Source: Aidingimonas lacisalsi
GTDB taxonomy: Bacteria; Pseudomonadota; Gammaproteobacteria; Pseudomonadales; Halomonadaceae
Length of the DNA stretch: 64,000 nt
Direction: 5' to 3'
Assembly: GCF_008079445.1 (NCBI RefSeq)
Contig: NZ_VRYH01000006.1
Coordinates: 186,001 to 250,000, forward strand
The notes below the pieces were generated by a model. The model saw only the letters and a program-made list of their open reading frames with translations. It searched no databases and had not been told where the DNA came from. The position numbers and the translations under genes were made by a program. Of this stretch, positions 8,404-17,194 are shown one piece after another. Each line of letters starts with the position of its first letter. Within the stretch, counting starts at the first letter, position 1.

Positions 8404-9314
8404 TGCGCATCGTGGTCTCCGTCGTGGGGGGCATACTGCTGGCAGTGCTACTCTTTACCCTGTTAGCGTTGCTGGTGGCTCCCCCCGAAGAAGATCGCGA
8501 AGAGATAACAATGGCTAGGCCCATGAGTCTGGCGGCGGCGCCTAAGGCCGAGACGACGAATCGTGCCGATACTGATGCCGAGACGTCGGAACCGCCTGAA
8601 GTCGAGCCCGTCGAGGCCGTAACCGAGCCCCCTGAGCCGACCCCGCAGCCGATGGAAATCCCTCCACAACTGGAGAGTCCAGTGACTATGAGGGAACCGG
8701 AGCCTGAGCCCGAACCGGAACCGGAACCCGAGCCCGAACCGGAGCCCGAACCGGAGCCCGAACCCGAACCGGAGCCTGAACCCGAACCGGAACCCGAACC
8801 CGAACCGGAGCCTGAACCCGAACCGGAACCCGAACCGGAACCCGAACCGGAACCCGAACCGGAACCCGAACCGGAACCCGAACCCGAACCGGAGCCTGAA
8901 CCCGAACCCGAACCCGAACCCGAACCGGAGCCTGAGCCTGAGCCCGAACCGGAGCCCGATGGCCTGATGGACGCTGTGAGTGATGCTGATGCACGCGAGG
9001 CAGGCGACTCACCGCAAGGGGCATCGCAAGCGGCGCAGGCCGATCAAGGGATCGAAGAGTCGCCGACACCCACTCAGCAGGTGCCGCCGGAGTATCCGGC
9101 ACGGGCGCAACGTCGTGGGCTCGAAGGCTACGTCGAGGTACGTTTTACGATCAATCCCGATGGTAGTGTCGATCCCGGGTCCATCGAAGTCGTGGACGGG
9201 CAGCCGCGCAATGTATTCGACCGGGCGGCACGTAAAGCGATCGCTGATTGGCAGTTTTCTTCCGCTGGCGAATCACGGCGGGCGACCCAGCGCATGGAAT
9301 TTCAGTTACGTTAA
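8403..9314 (+). CDS. tonB: TonB energy transducer with very long Glu-Pro linker
   Basis: 303 residues. The ATG at 8403 overlaps the exbD stop (TGATG), with GGGGAG 7 nt upstream. It has an N-terminal membrane anchor ([23 protein letters not shown]), a Pro/Glu-rich periplasmic span that includes 44 uninterrupted EP dipeptides (bases 8694-8957), and a C-terminal TonB domain ([39 protein letters not shown] ... RKAIADWQF). TonB transfers energy from ExbBD to outer-membrane receptors such as siderophore transporters. The EP run is far longer than in most TonB2 proteins and probably gives a stiff rod that crosses the periplasm. No receptor gene is adjacent. Confidence 0.95.
   Translation: MRIVVSVVGGILLAVLLFTLLALLVAPPEEDREEITMARPMSLAAAPKAETTNRADTDAETSEPPEVEPVEAVTEPPEPTPQPMEIPPQLESPVTMREPEPEPEPEPEPEPEPEPEPEPEPEPEPEPEPEPEPEPEPEPEPEPEPEPEPEPEPEPEPEPEPEPEPEPEPEPEPEPEPEPEPEPEPDGLMDAVSDADAREAGDSPQGASQAAQADQGIEESPTPTQQVPPEYPARAQRRGLEGYVEVRFTINPDGSVDPGSIEVVDGQPRNVFDRAARKAIADWQFSSAGESRRATQRMEFQLR
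8694..8957 (+). repeat. 44 tandem Glu-Pro codon pairs (6-bp repeat, 264 bp)
   Basis: The unit is GAR-CCN. Four variants are mixed (GAACCG, GAACCC, GAGCCC, GAGCCT), arranged partly as higher-order 12- to 30-bp blocks, so the array looks like it grew by duplications of blocks and by slippage. The opposite strand reads as an open Val-Arg/Val-Pro frame that is only a shadow. Confidence 0.97.
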
Positions 9315-9459
9315 GCTCTGTCTGAAACATCGACGGGCGATGACCAGCCAGGTCTCAAACCGGCGAAGGCGTCCCGAGGGAGGCATTACGAGCCGATGGT
9401 CCACACCGTCTGGACGAGCTCAGGTATTTCCCAGCCAGAGTAGCGACCCCTGAGTTCGA

Positions 9460-10278
9460 CTAATCGGTCACCTCTGTCCAGACAGGTGTGTGGTCGGAAG
9501 GTTTCTCCATACTTCGCAACTCGTAATCGATACCTGCATCGACGACCTTTTCGGCCAGTCGTCGGGTGACCAGGATATGATCGATACGCAAGCCGCGCTT
9601 GGGGTCACGTTCAAAGCCTCGTGAGCGATAGTCGAACCAACTGAAGCGGTCATCGACATCGGGGTAGCACAAACGGTAGCTGTCATTGAGTCCCCAATCC
9701 TTGATTCGTCCCAGCCATTCCCGTTCTATGGGTTGGAAACTGGTTTTCCCTTCACGTAGCCAGCGCTTGCGATTGGCGTCACCGATACCGATGTCATTGT
9801 CTGCGGGAGAGATATTGAAATCGCCCATGACCGCAAGGTGTTCATCGGGGTGATGCGATGTTTCGAGTAATCGTGAAAGTTGGTTATAGAATTGTTCCTT
9901 GTGAGGAAACTTGATGGGGTGATCGATATTTTCCCCTTGCGGAAAATAACCATTCCAGACAGTCATCGGCTCACCGTTAGCCAGTCGGAAACGGGCGCCA
10001 ATCATGCGTCTTTGAGCCTCATCACCGTCGTCGGGATAGCCGCGGAATACGCTCTCCGGTGCAACGAGACTCAGGATCGCGACACCATAATGCCCTTTCT
10101 GTCCATGAAAGTGGACATGGTAACCGAGTGCCTCAATGGCCTCTCGAGGGAAATCGTCATTCTGGACCTTGGTTTCCTGAAGGCCGATCAGGAAAGGTCG
10201 ATGCTTGTCGATGATCGCTTCGAGTTGATGAAGGCGAGCCCTGAGTCCATTGATGTTGAAAGAGATCAGTCGCATCAT
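9460..10278 (-). CDS. xthA: Exodeoxyribonuclease III (AP endonuclease)
   Basis: 272 residues, starting [16 protein letters not shown]; either of the two adjacent Met codons could initiate. The EEP fold motifs are all present: LQETKVQ (metal-binding Glu), [14 protein letters not shown] (catalytic Asp-Asn), RIDHILVT and PSDHTPVW (catalytic His at the end). It cleaves at abasic sites and removes 3' blocks in base-excision repair. It follows a small basic gene by 5 bp on the minus strand, so the two are probably cotranscribed. Confidence 0.95.
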   Translation of the reverse strand: MMRLISFNINGLRARLHQLEAIIDKHRPFLIGLQETKVQNDDFPREAIEALGYHVHFHGQKGHYGVAILSLVAPESVFRGYPDDGDEAQRRMIGARFRLANGEPMTVWNGYFPQGENIDHPIKFPHKEQFYNQLSRLLETSHHPDEHLAVMGDFNISPADNDIGIGDANRKRWLREGKTSFQPIEREWLGRIKDWGLNDSYRLCYPDVDDRFSWFDYRSRGFERDPKRGLRIDHILVTRRLAEKVVDAGIDYELRSMEKPSDHTPVWTEVTD

Positions 10279-10283
10279 GCGTC

Positions 10284-10550
10284 CTAGTCATCGCTTTGGG
10301 AGGAGTCGTCAGAAGACTTGTTGTCGCCTGCATCGTGGCTCGGGTGAACCTCCAGAGGCTGTCCTTGCTGCTGACGCGCCAATTTACGGGCAGCCTGGAG
10401 CTTACGTTGCTGACGTTTCTTCTGCACGAAACGCCGTGAGGGCGCGACCTGCTCCGGGTTCTCGTGGCGCCACTTCTTGTAATCCTTGCGTCGGCCGGTG
10501 CGAATCTGCACCTTGTCGGCCAGAGAGCGAGTCTTCTTCTTCCTCGTCAT
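10284..10550 (-). CDS. Small highly basic protein of unknown function
   Basis: 88 residues, starting [21 protein letters not shown]. The first two-thirds are rich in Lys, Arg and Gln (KKKRQQRK-like stretches and a WRHENPEQ segment), and the tail is acidic and Ser-rich ([10 protein letters not shown]). No membrane segment or catalytic motif is visible. The charge pattern suggests an RNA- or ribosome-binding protein; it is reminiscent in composition, not in readable motif, of the Der-GTPase activator YihI. It lies 5 bp before xthA on the same strand and has an AAGGA about 10 nt before its ATG. Confidence 0.75.
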   Translation of the reverse strand: MTRKKKTRSLADKVQIRTGRRKDYKKWRHENPEQVAPSRRFVQKKRQQRKLQAARKLARQQQGQPLEVHPSHDAGDNKSSDDSSQSDD

Positions 10551-10720
10551 GGTGTCATGAATCCTTGGGTTCGGTATGGGAATGTTATCAGCCCGGGGGC
10601 AGGAATAGACAGATCTACGATAACAACGCTCCCGGGCGGGCCCTGGCGATCAAGGACTGGTACAATGGGCATGTTCACGTATGACTCCGGCGTCCACAAG
10701 GAACGTCACATTCACTGAAT

Positions 10721-12025
10721 ATGGGGCAGAAATATAGCATGAGCGAGTCGGACAAGACCCCGGCACCGGCCCAGAACCAGAATCAGAACCGGAAACCCAA
10801 ACGTCGTCGTCGTAAGCCACGTCGCTCTCAATCCAATTGGGATCTGCGTCAGTTTCAGGTACCGGCCGTGGCCGGTAAGTGGCGCTTTCACGACTTCGAT
10901 TTGCCGCTGCCTGTGATGCGTGCCATCCACGCGTTGGGGTTCGAATACTGCACGCCGATTCAGGCAGAGGCACTGACGCATACCCTGCTCGGTGGTGATG
11001 TCGTGGGCAAGGCCCAGACCGGTACCGGCAAAACGGCGGCGTTTCTGATCTCTATCCTGGCCTACTTCCTTGAAGAGCCAGTGCCGGATGGCCAGAAATC
11101 GGGGGCACCCCGCGCCTTGATCATCGCTCCGACACGTGAGTTGGCGTTGCAGATCGAGAAGGATGCAAAAGCGCTGGCACGCTTTACCTCGCTCAACGTC
11201 GCTAGTGTCGTGGGAGGTATGGACTATCAGAAGCAGCGTGATCAGCTTGCCAGGAAACTGGATATTCTCGTCGCGACTCCGGGACGTCTATTGGACTTCC
11301 AGCAAAAACGCGATGTCGACCTGAGCGAGGTCGAAGTGTTGGTGCTCGATGAAGCGGATCGCATGCTGTCGATGGGGTTCATTCCCGACGTGAAACGCAT
11401 CATTCGACATACGCCCAACAAGGAAGAACGCCAGACGTTCCTCTTTTCGGCAACGTTCACGCAGGACATCCTCAATCTGGCGAGTCAGTGGACGCATGAG
11501 GCGACCCACGTCGACATCGAGGTCACGGTCGACAATCAGGCCGATATCGATCAACGCGTCTACATGGTGAGCGATGACGACAAGCAGAAGCTGCTGGTCA
11601 ACTTGCTGCAACAGGAAGCGTTCGATCGTGTCATGGTATTCGGTAACCGCCGTGACTTGGTCAGGAAGCTCGAGGAACTGTTGCGCAAGGCCGGAATCAA
11701 TGTCGCGATGCTGTCGGGCGATGTGCCACAGTCGAAACGTATCAAGACGCTTGAACGGTTCCGCGAGGGCGAAATCCAGGTGCTGGTAGCGACGGATGTC
11801 GCCGGTCGAGGCATTCATATCGACGATGTCAGTCATGTCATCAACTATACGTTGCCCGAAGACCCCGAAGATTACGTGCACCGTATCGGTCGTACCGGTC
11901 GTGCCGGCGCCAAGGGGGTATCCATCAGTTTCGTCGGCGAAGAGGATGCGTTCTCGTTGCCTGAGATCGAGCGCTATATCGATGGCAAACTCCCTTGCGA
12001 GCATCCGCCGGAAGGTGTTCTCTAA
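10721..12025 (+). CDS. rhlB: DEAD-box ATP-dependent RNA helicase, RhlB-like
   Basis: 434 residues. The N-terminal tail is basic and Gln/Asn-rich ([18 protein letters not shown]). The core has the Q motif ([12 protein letters not shown]), Walker A (AQTGTGKT), [23 protein letters not shown], then [11 protein letters not shown] and [10 protein letters not shown]. The CTPIQ wording and [10 protein letters not shown] context match RhlB of Pseudomonas-type bacteria, which works with RNase E in mRNA decay. An ATG at 10739 is a second possible start; neither has a strong ribosome binding site. It is followed after 20 bp by the DinG-like helicase. Confidence 0.88.
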   Translation: MGQKYSMSESDKTPAPAQNQNQNRKPKRRRRKPRRSQSNWDLRQFQVPAVAGKWRFHDFDLPLPVMRAIHALGFEYCTPIQAEALTHTLLGGDVVGKAQTGTGKTAAFLISILAYFLEEPVPDGQKSGAPRALIIAPTRELALQIEKDAKALARFTSLNVASVVGGMDYQKQRDQLARKLDILVATPGRLLDFQQKRDVDLSEVEVLVLDEADRMLSMGFIPDVKRIIRHTPNKEERQTFLFSATFTQDILNLASQWTHEATHVDIEVTVDNQADIDQRVYMVSDDDKQKLLVNLLQQEAFDRVMVFGNRRDLVRKLEELLRKAGINVAMLSGDVPQSKRIKTLERFREGEIQVLVATDVAGRGIHIDDVSHVINYTLPEDPEDYVHRIGRTGRAGAKGVSISFVGEEDAFSLPEIERYIDGKLPCEHPPEGVL

Positions 12026-12045
12026 CCGCACTTTCGGATCCCTGC

Positions 12046-14193
12046 ATGCTCAATGAGGACCTCAAGGGCGAGATTCAGTCAGCCTACCGCCAAGTGCTGG
12101 AGGGGATGGATCTTGTCCCGCGTTACGGTCAGCGGCTGATGATCGCCGAGATCGCACGCACCTTGGCGGGTATAGAGACCGATGAGGCCGGTCGGCGAAC
12201 GTCCGATGAGCATGTCTGTGTCCTCGAAGCAGGGACGGGAACCGGAAAAACGCTGGCCTATCTGTTAGCTGCACTACCGGTGGCCAAAGCCCGCGGGAAG
12301 CGGTTGATCATTTCCAGTGCGACCGTCGCCCTGCAAGAGCAGGTACTGCATCAGGACCTGCCAGCCCTGCAAGAACACAGCGGGTTGACGTTCGGTTATG
12401 CCCTGGCCAAGGGACGTGGACGCTATCTCTGTGTCGCCAAGCTTGACCAGGTCCTTGACGGTGCCGAAGCGGACCCTACGCTCTCACTGTTTGATCAAGC
12501 ATTGGATGCCGGTACCGGCGATTATTTCCAGGATCTCGCCAGACAGTTGGCCGATGCATATGGCGATGGATCCTGGGAAGGCGATCGCGACAGCTGGCCA
12601 TCTGCGATTCCTGATGCCGACTGGAAACGGTTGACGACGGATCATCGGCAATGCACCAACCGTCGTTGCGGTCATTTCAATGCCTGCGCTTTCTTTCGTG
12701 CTCGACGCGATATGGACCAGGCGGATGTCATCGTCGCCAATCATGACCTGGTACTGTCCGATCTGGCATTGGGTGGCGGCGTGGTACTACCGAAACCGGC
12801 GGATTGCATATATGTCTTCGATGAAGGGCACCACTTACCTGACAAAGCGGTAGGTCATTTTACGCACCGGTTTGCCATCAATGGTGCGTTACGCTGGTTG
12901 CGGACCCTGAAAAAGTCGCTGACCGACTTGCAGGTAGCTCTGGGGGGGCAGCCAACCTTGTCCAGATTGCTGGGTAAGTTACCGGAGGCAATCGCCGCAC
13001 TGGAGCCTCGTCTCGGGGAGGTGTTTTCTCTCGGTCACCAGTTGGCCGAGCTGCCTGATGGCTTACCCAGGGGTTCACAGGAGGAAAGCCGTCATCATCG
13101 TTTCGCCTTGGGGCGCGTACCGGTTGCCCTGCGTGAGCAGGCATCCGTTCTGACGACGATCTTCGCTGACCTGTCCCGTGATCTCGAAACCATGGCCGAT
13201 ATTCTCCGTGAAAGCCTGGATCCGGACAAGCAGACCGGGTTGTCGAAAGAGCAAGCAGAGCCCTGGTTGCCCTTGATGGCACTGTTGCATGGCCGCGCAG
13301 TGGAGGGGCATGCCTTGTGGCAGGCCATGAGCGAGGAAGACGATCCTGAAGAACCACCCAGAGCACGCTGGTTGACGTTCGAGCGGGTTCAGGGCGATCC
13401 CGAACTGACGTTATCCGCCAGTCCAGTCTCGGCGGCACAGACGCTGGCACGTACACTTTGGGGGGCATGTCACGGTGCTGTCGTAACTTCCGCAACGTTG
13501 ACGGCACTCGGCCGTTTCGAGCGATTGCAGGAGCGTGCAGGGTTGGCCAATCGCTACCGGTATCAACGTTTGCCCAGTTCATTCGACTACGCTCGTGCCG
13601 TACTGAGCGTGCCTCTGGAAGCGGTGGATCCTGGTGACAGAGAAGCGCATGAGCAAGCGATCATCGACTTCGTCAAGCATCTCGATGCATCCGAAGCCGT
13701 CCTCATGCTGTTTTCGTCACGTGCCCAGATGCGTGCCGTGGGACGGTCGATACCCAAACCAATCGCAGAACGAGTGCTGACCCAGGATCGGCTACCCAAG
13801 CGCGAGTTGATGGATCGCCATCGCAAGCGGGTAGATGCTGGTCAAGGCAGTATCATCTTTGGTTTGGCCAGCTTTGCTGAAGGGATCGATTTGCCGGGGG
13901 ATTATTTGACTCATGTCGTGATTACCCGGTTGCCATTCGCGGTTCCGGACGATCCGGTCGGTGCCACGTTGGCGGAATGGATCGAAAGCAATGGCGGCAA
14001 TCCCTTTATGCGCATTGCCGTGCCGGATGCGTCTGTCAAACTGGTTCAGGCATGTGGCCGTTTGATACGCAAAGAGAACGATAGTGGGCGCATCACGCTG
14101 CTGGATCGACGCGTCTTGACGCGACGATACGGCCAGGCATTGCTGGATTCCTTGCCGCCATTCCGGCGCGAGATCGATGGCGGAGCAGCGTGA
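12046..14193 (+). CDS. DinG/YoaA-family Fe-S ATP-dependent DNA helicase
   Basis: About 715 residues from the ATG at 12046 (MLNEDLKGEIQSAYRQV), which fits the family N-terminus; an upstream in-frame start would overlap rhlB. Walker A is EAGTGTGKTLAYLLA (about residue 62), the Fe-S cysteines lie at RYLCVAKL (about 129) and CTNRRCGHFNACAFF (about 204-215), the DEGH box is at about 258, and the C-terminal helicase motifs include FASFAEGIDLPG and QACGRLIRKENDSGR. These 5'-3' XPD-like helicases remove R-loops and other obstacles. The four-cysteine arrangement implies a 4Fe-4S cluster. I cannot separate DinG from YoaA by eye; the length suits either. Confidence 0.92.
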   Translation: MLNEDLKGEIQSAYRQVLEGMDLVPRYGQRLMIAEIARTLAGIETDEAGRRTSDEHVCVLEAGTGTGKTLAYLLAALPVAKARGKRLIISSATVALQEQVLHQDLPALQEHSGLTFGYALAKGRGRYLCVAKLDQVLDGAEADPTLSLFDQALDAGTGDYFQDLARQLADAYGDGSWEGDRDSWPSAIPDADWKRLTTDHRQCTNRRCGHFNACAFFRARRDMDQADVIVANHDLVLSDLALGGGVVLPKPADCIYVFDEGHHLPDKAVGHFTHRFAINGALRWLRTLKKSLTDLQVALGGQPTLSRLLGKLPEAIAALEPRLGEVFSLGHQLAELPDGLPRGSQEESRHHRFALGRVPVALREQASVLTTIFADLSRDLETMADILRESLDPDKQTGLSKEQAEPWLPLMALLHGRAVEGHALWQAMSEEDDPEEPPRARWLTFERVQGDPELTLSASPVSAAQTLARTLWGACHGAVVTSATLTALGRFERLQERAGLANRYRYQRLPSSFDYARAVLSVPLEAVDPGDREAHEQAIIDFVKHLDASEAVLMLFSSRAQMRAVGRSIPKPIAERVLTQDRLPKRELMDRHRKRVDAGQGSIIFGLASFAEGIDLPGDYLTHVVITRLPFAVPDDPVGATLAEWIESNGGNPFMRIAVPDASVKLVQACGRLIRKENDSGRITLLDRRVLTRRYGQALLDSLPPFRREIDGGAA

Positions 14194-14219
14194 ATATCGT
14201 GTCGTAGGAAATGGAGAGG

Positions 14220-14239
14220 TCGGGCCCGCATGGGCCCGA
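14220..14239. terminator. Perfect GC hairpin between convergent helicase and aroG
   Basis: TCGGGCCC and GGGCCCGA pair perfectly across the loop GCAT. It lies 26 bp after the helicase stop and 10 bp after the aroG stop, so it can act on both strands, although no long T-tract follows. Confidence 0.55.
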
Positions 14240-14248
14240 TGAACGGTA

Positions 14249-15325
14249 TCAGTCGTTGCGACGGCTCTTCAGAGTCGATCGCAGTTTCTCGTTCATTTGC
14301 GTGAACGCCTGGACCGTCGTGTCCCAGTCGATACAGGCATCGGTAATCGATACGCCGTATTTCAGCTGGCTGCGGTCATCCGGAATCGATTGACTGCCCC
14401 AGCCGATATGTGACTCGACCATCAAGCCGATAATGGAGCGATTGCCTTCCAGGATCTGGTTAGTCACGTTCTCCATGACCAATGGCTGCAAGGCAGGGTC
14501 CTTGTTGGAGTTGGCATGGGAGCAGTCGATCATGATGTTGGCTTGTACGCCGGCTTTCTTGAGCTCTTGTTCGGCCAGTGCCACGCTGACACTGTCGTAA
14601 TTTGGCTTGCCATTGCCACCGCGCAATACGACGTGGCCGTAAGCGTTGCCTCGCGTGCGAATGATCGCCACTTGACCGGCCTGGTCAATACCCAGGAAGT
14701 TGTGTGGATGTGCCACGGATTTCAGCGCGTTGACCGCGACATCGAGACTGCCGTCGGTGCCATTCTTGAAACCGACCGGTGAGGAAAGGCCAGAAGCCAT
14801 CTCCCGATGTGTCTGGGATTCGGTCGTTCGGGCGCCGATGGCTGACCAACTGATGCAATCTTGCAGGTATTGCGGTGAAATGGGGTCAAGCGCCTCAGTG
14901 GCCAGAGGTAATCCCATTTCCGCTAATTCGACCAGGAGATTACGCGCCTTGTGGAGCCCTTCCTCGATCTCGAATGAACCGTTCAGATGCGGATCGTTGA
15001 TCAGGCCTTTCCAGCCAACGGTCGTGCGGGGTTTTTCGAAGTAGACGCGCATGACGATGTAAAGGCTATCCTTTACCTCATCCGCCAACCGCCGGAGCCG
15101 GCGAGCATAGTCGAGTGCTGCATCGACATCATGGATCGAACAAGGGCCAGCCACGACCAGCAGGCGTGGATCCTGTCCGTCCAGGATACGCTTGATGGTT
15201 TCGCGGCCTTCGACAACAGTGTGTTCGGCGGCGCTGGTAAGAGGGATTTCTTGTTTCAAAGCTTCAGGCGTGATGAGTACATCCTGAGCGAGCACGTTGA
15301 GGTTGTTGACCTGCTGCTGAGACAT
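14249..15325 (-). CDS. aroG: 3-deoxy-7-phosphoheptulonate synthase (class I DAHP synthase)
   Basis: 358 residues from the ATG at 15325 (MSQQQVNNLNVLAQDVLITP), with AGG 8 nt upstream; longer in-frame extensions have no family counterpart. It condenses phosphoenolpyruvate and erythrose 4-phosphate in the first step of aromatic amino-acid synthesis. Signatures: VVAGPCSIHD, YFEKPRTTVGWKGLINDPHL, SWSAIGARTTESQTHREMASGLS and DCSHANSNKDPALQ. The specific feedback type (Phe, Tyr or Trp sensitive) cannot be read by eye. Confidence 0.95.
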   Translation of the reverse strand: MSQQQVNNLNVLAQDVLITPEALKQEIPLTSAAEHTVVEGRETIKRILDGQDPRLLVVAGPCSIHDVDAALDYARRLRRLADEVKDSLYIVMRVYFEKPRTTVGWKGLINDPHLNGSFEIEEGLHKARNLLVELAEMGLPLATEALDPISPQYLQDCISWSAIGARTTESQTHREMASGLSSPVGFKNGTDGSLDVAVNALKSVAHPHNFLGIDQAGQVAIIRTRGNAYGHVVLRGGNGKPNYDSVSVALAEQELKKAGVQANIMIDCSHANSNKDPALQPLVMENVTNQILEGNRSIIGLMVESHIGWGSQSIPDDRSQLKYGVSITDACIDWDTTVQAFTQMNEKLRSTLKSRRND

Positions 15326-15631
15326 GGCGCTACCTGTGACGAAAATGACGTCGTGAGTGAATCGGGAGCGTCTACTATGGCGCTTCGAGGGTGAAAAAAT
15401 CAATCTCGTGCGGGAACTCAAGCATAGCGTTACGGTCACAGCGGATCGTTGACGTCAGAATTACTGGCTTGATGGAATGCCAAGAAACAGGAACACTTAC
15501 CCCATGCCATCAACGGACGCCACTTGTTCCCTAGGTTGTTAATTATGAACTCCTCGTTTCGTGTGATCCTTGGCAGGTCGGCCCTGCCGCCTGAGCCGTC
15601 CCAGCCGCTCCCGCGTCTCGGGGGGGTATGA
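15326..15631. other. Divergent intergenic region aroG / algU
   Basis: 306 bp with no convincing gene. It should contain the aroG promoter (minus) and the algU promoters (plus). One possible sigma-E-type promoter is seen (15414-15440). A GGGGGG run at 15620-15625 serves as the ribosome binding site of algU. Confidence 0.5.
15414..15440 (+). promoter_or_regulatory. Possible AlgU/sigma-E promoter of its own operon
   Basis: GAACTC (15414-15419), a 16-nt spacer and TCACA (15436-15440) resemble the sigma-E consensus GAACTT-N16-TCnnA, about 190 bp upstream of algU. Autoregulation from such a promoter is usual in this family. The match is imperfect at the -35 end and -10. Confidence 0.3.
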
Positions 15632-16237
15632 ATGAGCGTCAGGGAGACCGACCAGCAACTTGTCGAGCGTGCTCAGAAGGGCGATAACCGAGCTTTTGAT
15701 TTATTGGTCAAGAAGTACCAGCACAAGATCATCGCCTTGGTGGGACGTTATGTGCACGATCCCTCCGAAGTTCACGATGTAGCTCAGGAGGCTTTCATCA
15801 AGGCTTACCGTGCGCTTGGCAAGTTCCGTTCGGAAAGCGCCTTCTATACCTGGATGTATCGTATTGCCATCAATACCGCCAAGAACTACCTGGTGTCTCG
15901 TGGGCGCAGGCCGCCAGGGAGCGATCTGGATATCGTCGATGCCGAAGTGGTCGATCACAGCGGCAGGCTCTCGGATCTGGAAACGCCGGAGGCAGCGATC
16001 GCCCGGGATCAATTGGAAGCTGCCGTTTACGAGGCTATTGAGAAATTGCCCGAGGATCTGCGCACGGCCATCACGTTGCGCGAGCTTGACGGGCTATCCT
16101 ACGAGGATATTGCGCAAATCATGCAGTGTCCTGTGGGGACGGTGCGTTCGCGGATATTTCGTGCCCGTGAAGCGGTCGATAAGTCCATACAGCCACTGCT
16201 GTCCACGACGCGATCGAAGGACATGATTCATGAATGA
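15632..16237 (+). CDS. algU: RNA polymerase extracytoplasmic stress sigma factor AlgU/RpoE
   Basis: 201 residues, starting MSVRETDQQLVERAQKGDNRAFDLLVKKYQHKI. Region 2 (HDVAQEAFIKAYRALGKFRSESAFYTWMYRIAINTAKNYL) and region 4 (LPEDLRTAITLRELDGLSYEDIAQIMQCPVGTVRSRIFRARE) are both canonical. It directs transcription of envelope-stress and, in many relatives, exopolysaccharide genes. It heads the cluster with mucA, mucB, mucC and mucD homologues. Length is a little above the E. coli RpoE. Confidence 0.97.
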   Translation: MSVRETDQQLVERAQKGDNRAFDLLVKKYQHKIIALVGRYVHDPSEVHDVAQEAFIKAYRALGKFRSESAFYTWMYRIAINTAKNYLVSRGRRPPGSDLDIVDAEVVDHSGRLSDLETPEAAIARDQLEAAVYEAIEKLPEDLRTAITLRELDGLSYEDIAQIMQCPVGTVRSRIFRAREAVDKSIQPLLSTTRSKDMIHE

Positions 16238-16376
16238 ACGAGTCCCGGATAGCGTGCCGGTATGGTCTCGACGCGTCGTTGATCAACTGTTTTATGATTT
16301 GGCTGAACTGTTGCGCGATGAAAGCGTCAGAGGAAGTGACTGTTTGGGTGTGATCGTCAGCGGCAAGCGATTCTGA
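16230..16376 (+). CDS. Possible 48-residue protein overlapping the algU stop
   Basis: An ATG 8 bp inside the end of algU opens a 48-codon frame (MNERVPDSVPVWSRRVVDQL...VSGKRF) that fills most of the unusual 213-bp gap before mucA. The overlap suggests translational coupling, but codon third positions are only about half G/C, lower than in neighbours, and I recognise no family. It may be a real small protein or a chance frame. Confidence 0.3.
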   Translation: MNERVPDSVPVWSRRVVDQLFYDLAELLRDESVRGSDCLGVIVSGKRF

Positions 16377-16450
16377 CGAGATTGTGATACTGAATAGCGA
16401 CATAGAGATGCAGCAGGTATCGAGTCCTATCGAGTGTGAGGGTGTGAGTA

Positions 16451-17194
16451 ATGAAGCATAGTGCACGGGAGTCATTGTCCGCCTTGATGGACAATGAGGG
16501 AGATGAACTCGAATTGCGTCGTGTTCTGAACGTGTTGGACGAGTCTCCCGACGATGCAGAACACTGGCGGCGTTACCACTTGGCTCGCAGTCTCATGCAG
16601 CGCGATCGCGAGGTCGACGTCACGACGGATCTGTCGGCGGGCATCATGGCGAGAATAGCGGAAGAACCTTCGCCCAAGCCTGATAATGTCGTCGAGCGAC
16701 GCTCGGGGCACTTTTCCTTTGCCGGCAGTGCGGCTATAGCCGCGGCTGTTTCGTTGATGGTCATTACCGGCGCTCACTATTACAACACGGCATTCGATCC
16801 CGCATCCGACAGTAGCCAACCAAGTGTCGCCAGTCGTTCCGATGGAAGCTCCGATGGCCAGAGCGTCAATGCGAGCAATGGCGCCCAACCTGCGTCCGTT
16901 GCTTCGAATGGTGGCGATATCCGAGTGGGCAATGGCCTCGAGGGATCGCTCTCCGCACTGCCGTTATTCCAGTCTTCTGGTACCTCTCAGGGAGTCATGA
17001 CTGTCGGGGCCTCATCGGAAATGCCGATGTTCATGGCTCCCAATGCCAGCGATTCCCAGGTACGGGATCAGGAGCAGGCGCGTTTGCTTCAGTCCTATCT
17101 CGATCGCCATGCTGAAGGATCGGCCTACCGCAGCGGGGATACTTGGATGCCGTTGCTGCGGGCATCGGGAAATGAGCCACTGGGACGGCGTTGA
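16451..17194 (+). CDS. mucA: Anti-sigma factor MucA/RseA
   Basis: 247 residues. The N-terminal cytoplasmic domain (ESLSALMDNEGDELELRRVLNVL ... HWRRYHLARSLMQRD) matches the RseA/MucA sigma-binding fold. A membrane segment lies at about 90-108 (FAGSAAIAAAVSLMVITGA). The periplasmic part is low in complexity, rich in Ser, Asn and Gly, then ends with EQARLLQSYLDRHAEGSAYRSGDTWMPLLRA as in MucA. It holds AlgU inactive until regulated proteolysis. The stop codon overlaps the start of mucB (TGATG). Confidence 0.93.
   Translation: MKHSARESLSALMDNEGDELELRRVLNVLDESPDDAEHWRRYHLARSLMQRDREVDVTTDLSAGIMARIAEEPSPKPDNVVERRSGHFSFAGSAAIAAAVSLMVITGAHYYNTAFDPASDSSQPSVASRSDGSSDGQSVNASNGAQPASVASNGGDIRVGNGLEGSLSALPLFQSSGTSQGVMTVGASSEMPMFMAPNASDSQVRDQEQARLLQSYLDRHAEGSAYRSGDTWMPLLRASGNEPLGRR

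Noticed and set aside
8694-8957. CRISPR-like or satellite array
   Set aside because: The repeats are 6-bp coding units with no unique spacers; the array is inside a clear TonB coding frame.
8686-9102. Long minus-strand open frame reading Val-Arg/Val-Pro repeats across tonB
   Set aside because: It is the complement of the Glu-Pro hexanucleotide repeats and contains no start context or family; stops are simply absent from this repeat.
11288-12031. Minus-strand 247-codon frame inside the RNA helicase gene
   Set aside because: It lies wholly within a gene with full motif support on the other strand.
15540-15575. Second sigma-E-like promoter (GAACTC...CTTGG) close to algU
   Set aside because: The -10 half does not fit TCnnA, and the candidate at 15414 is better though still weak.
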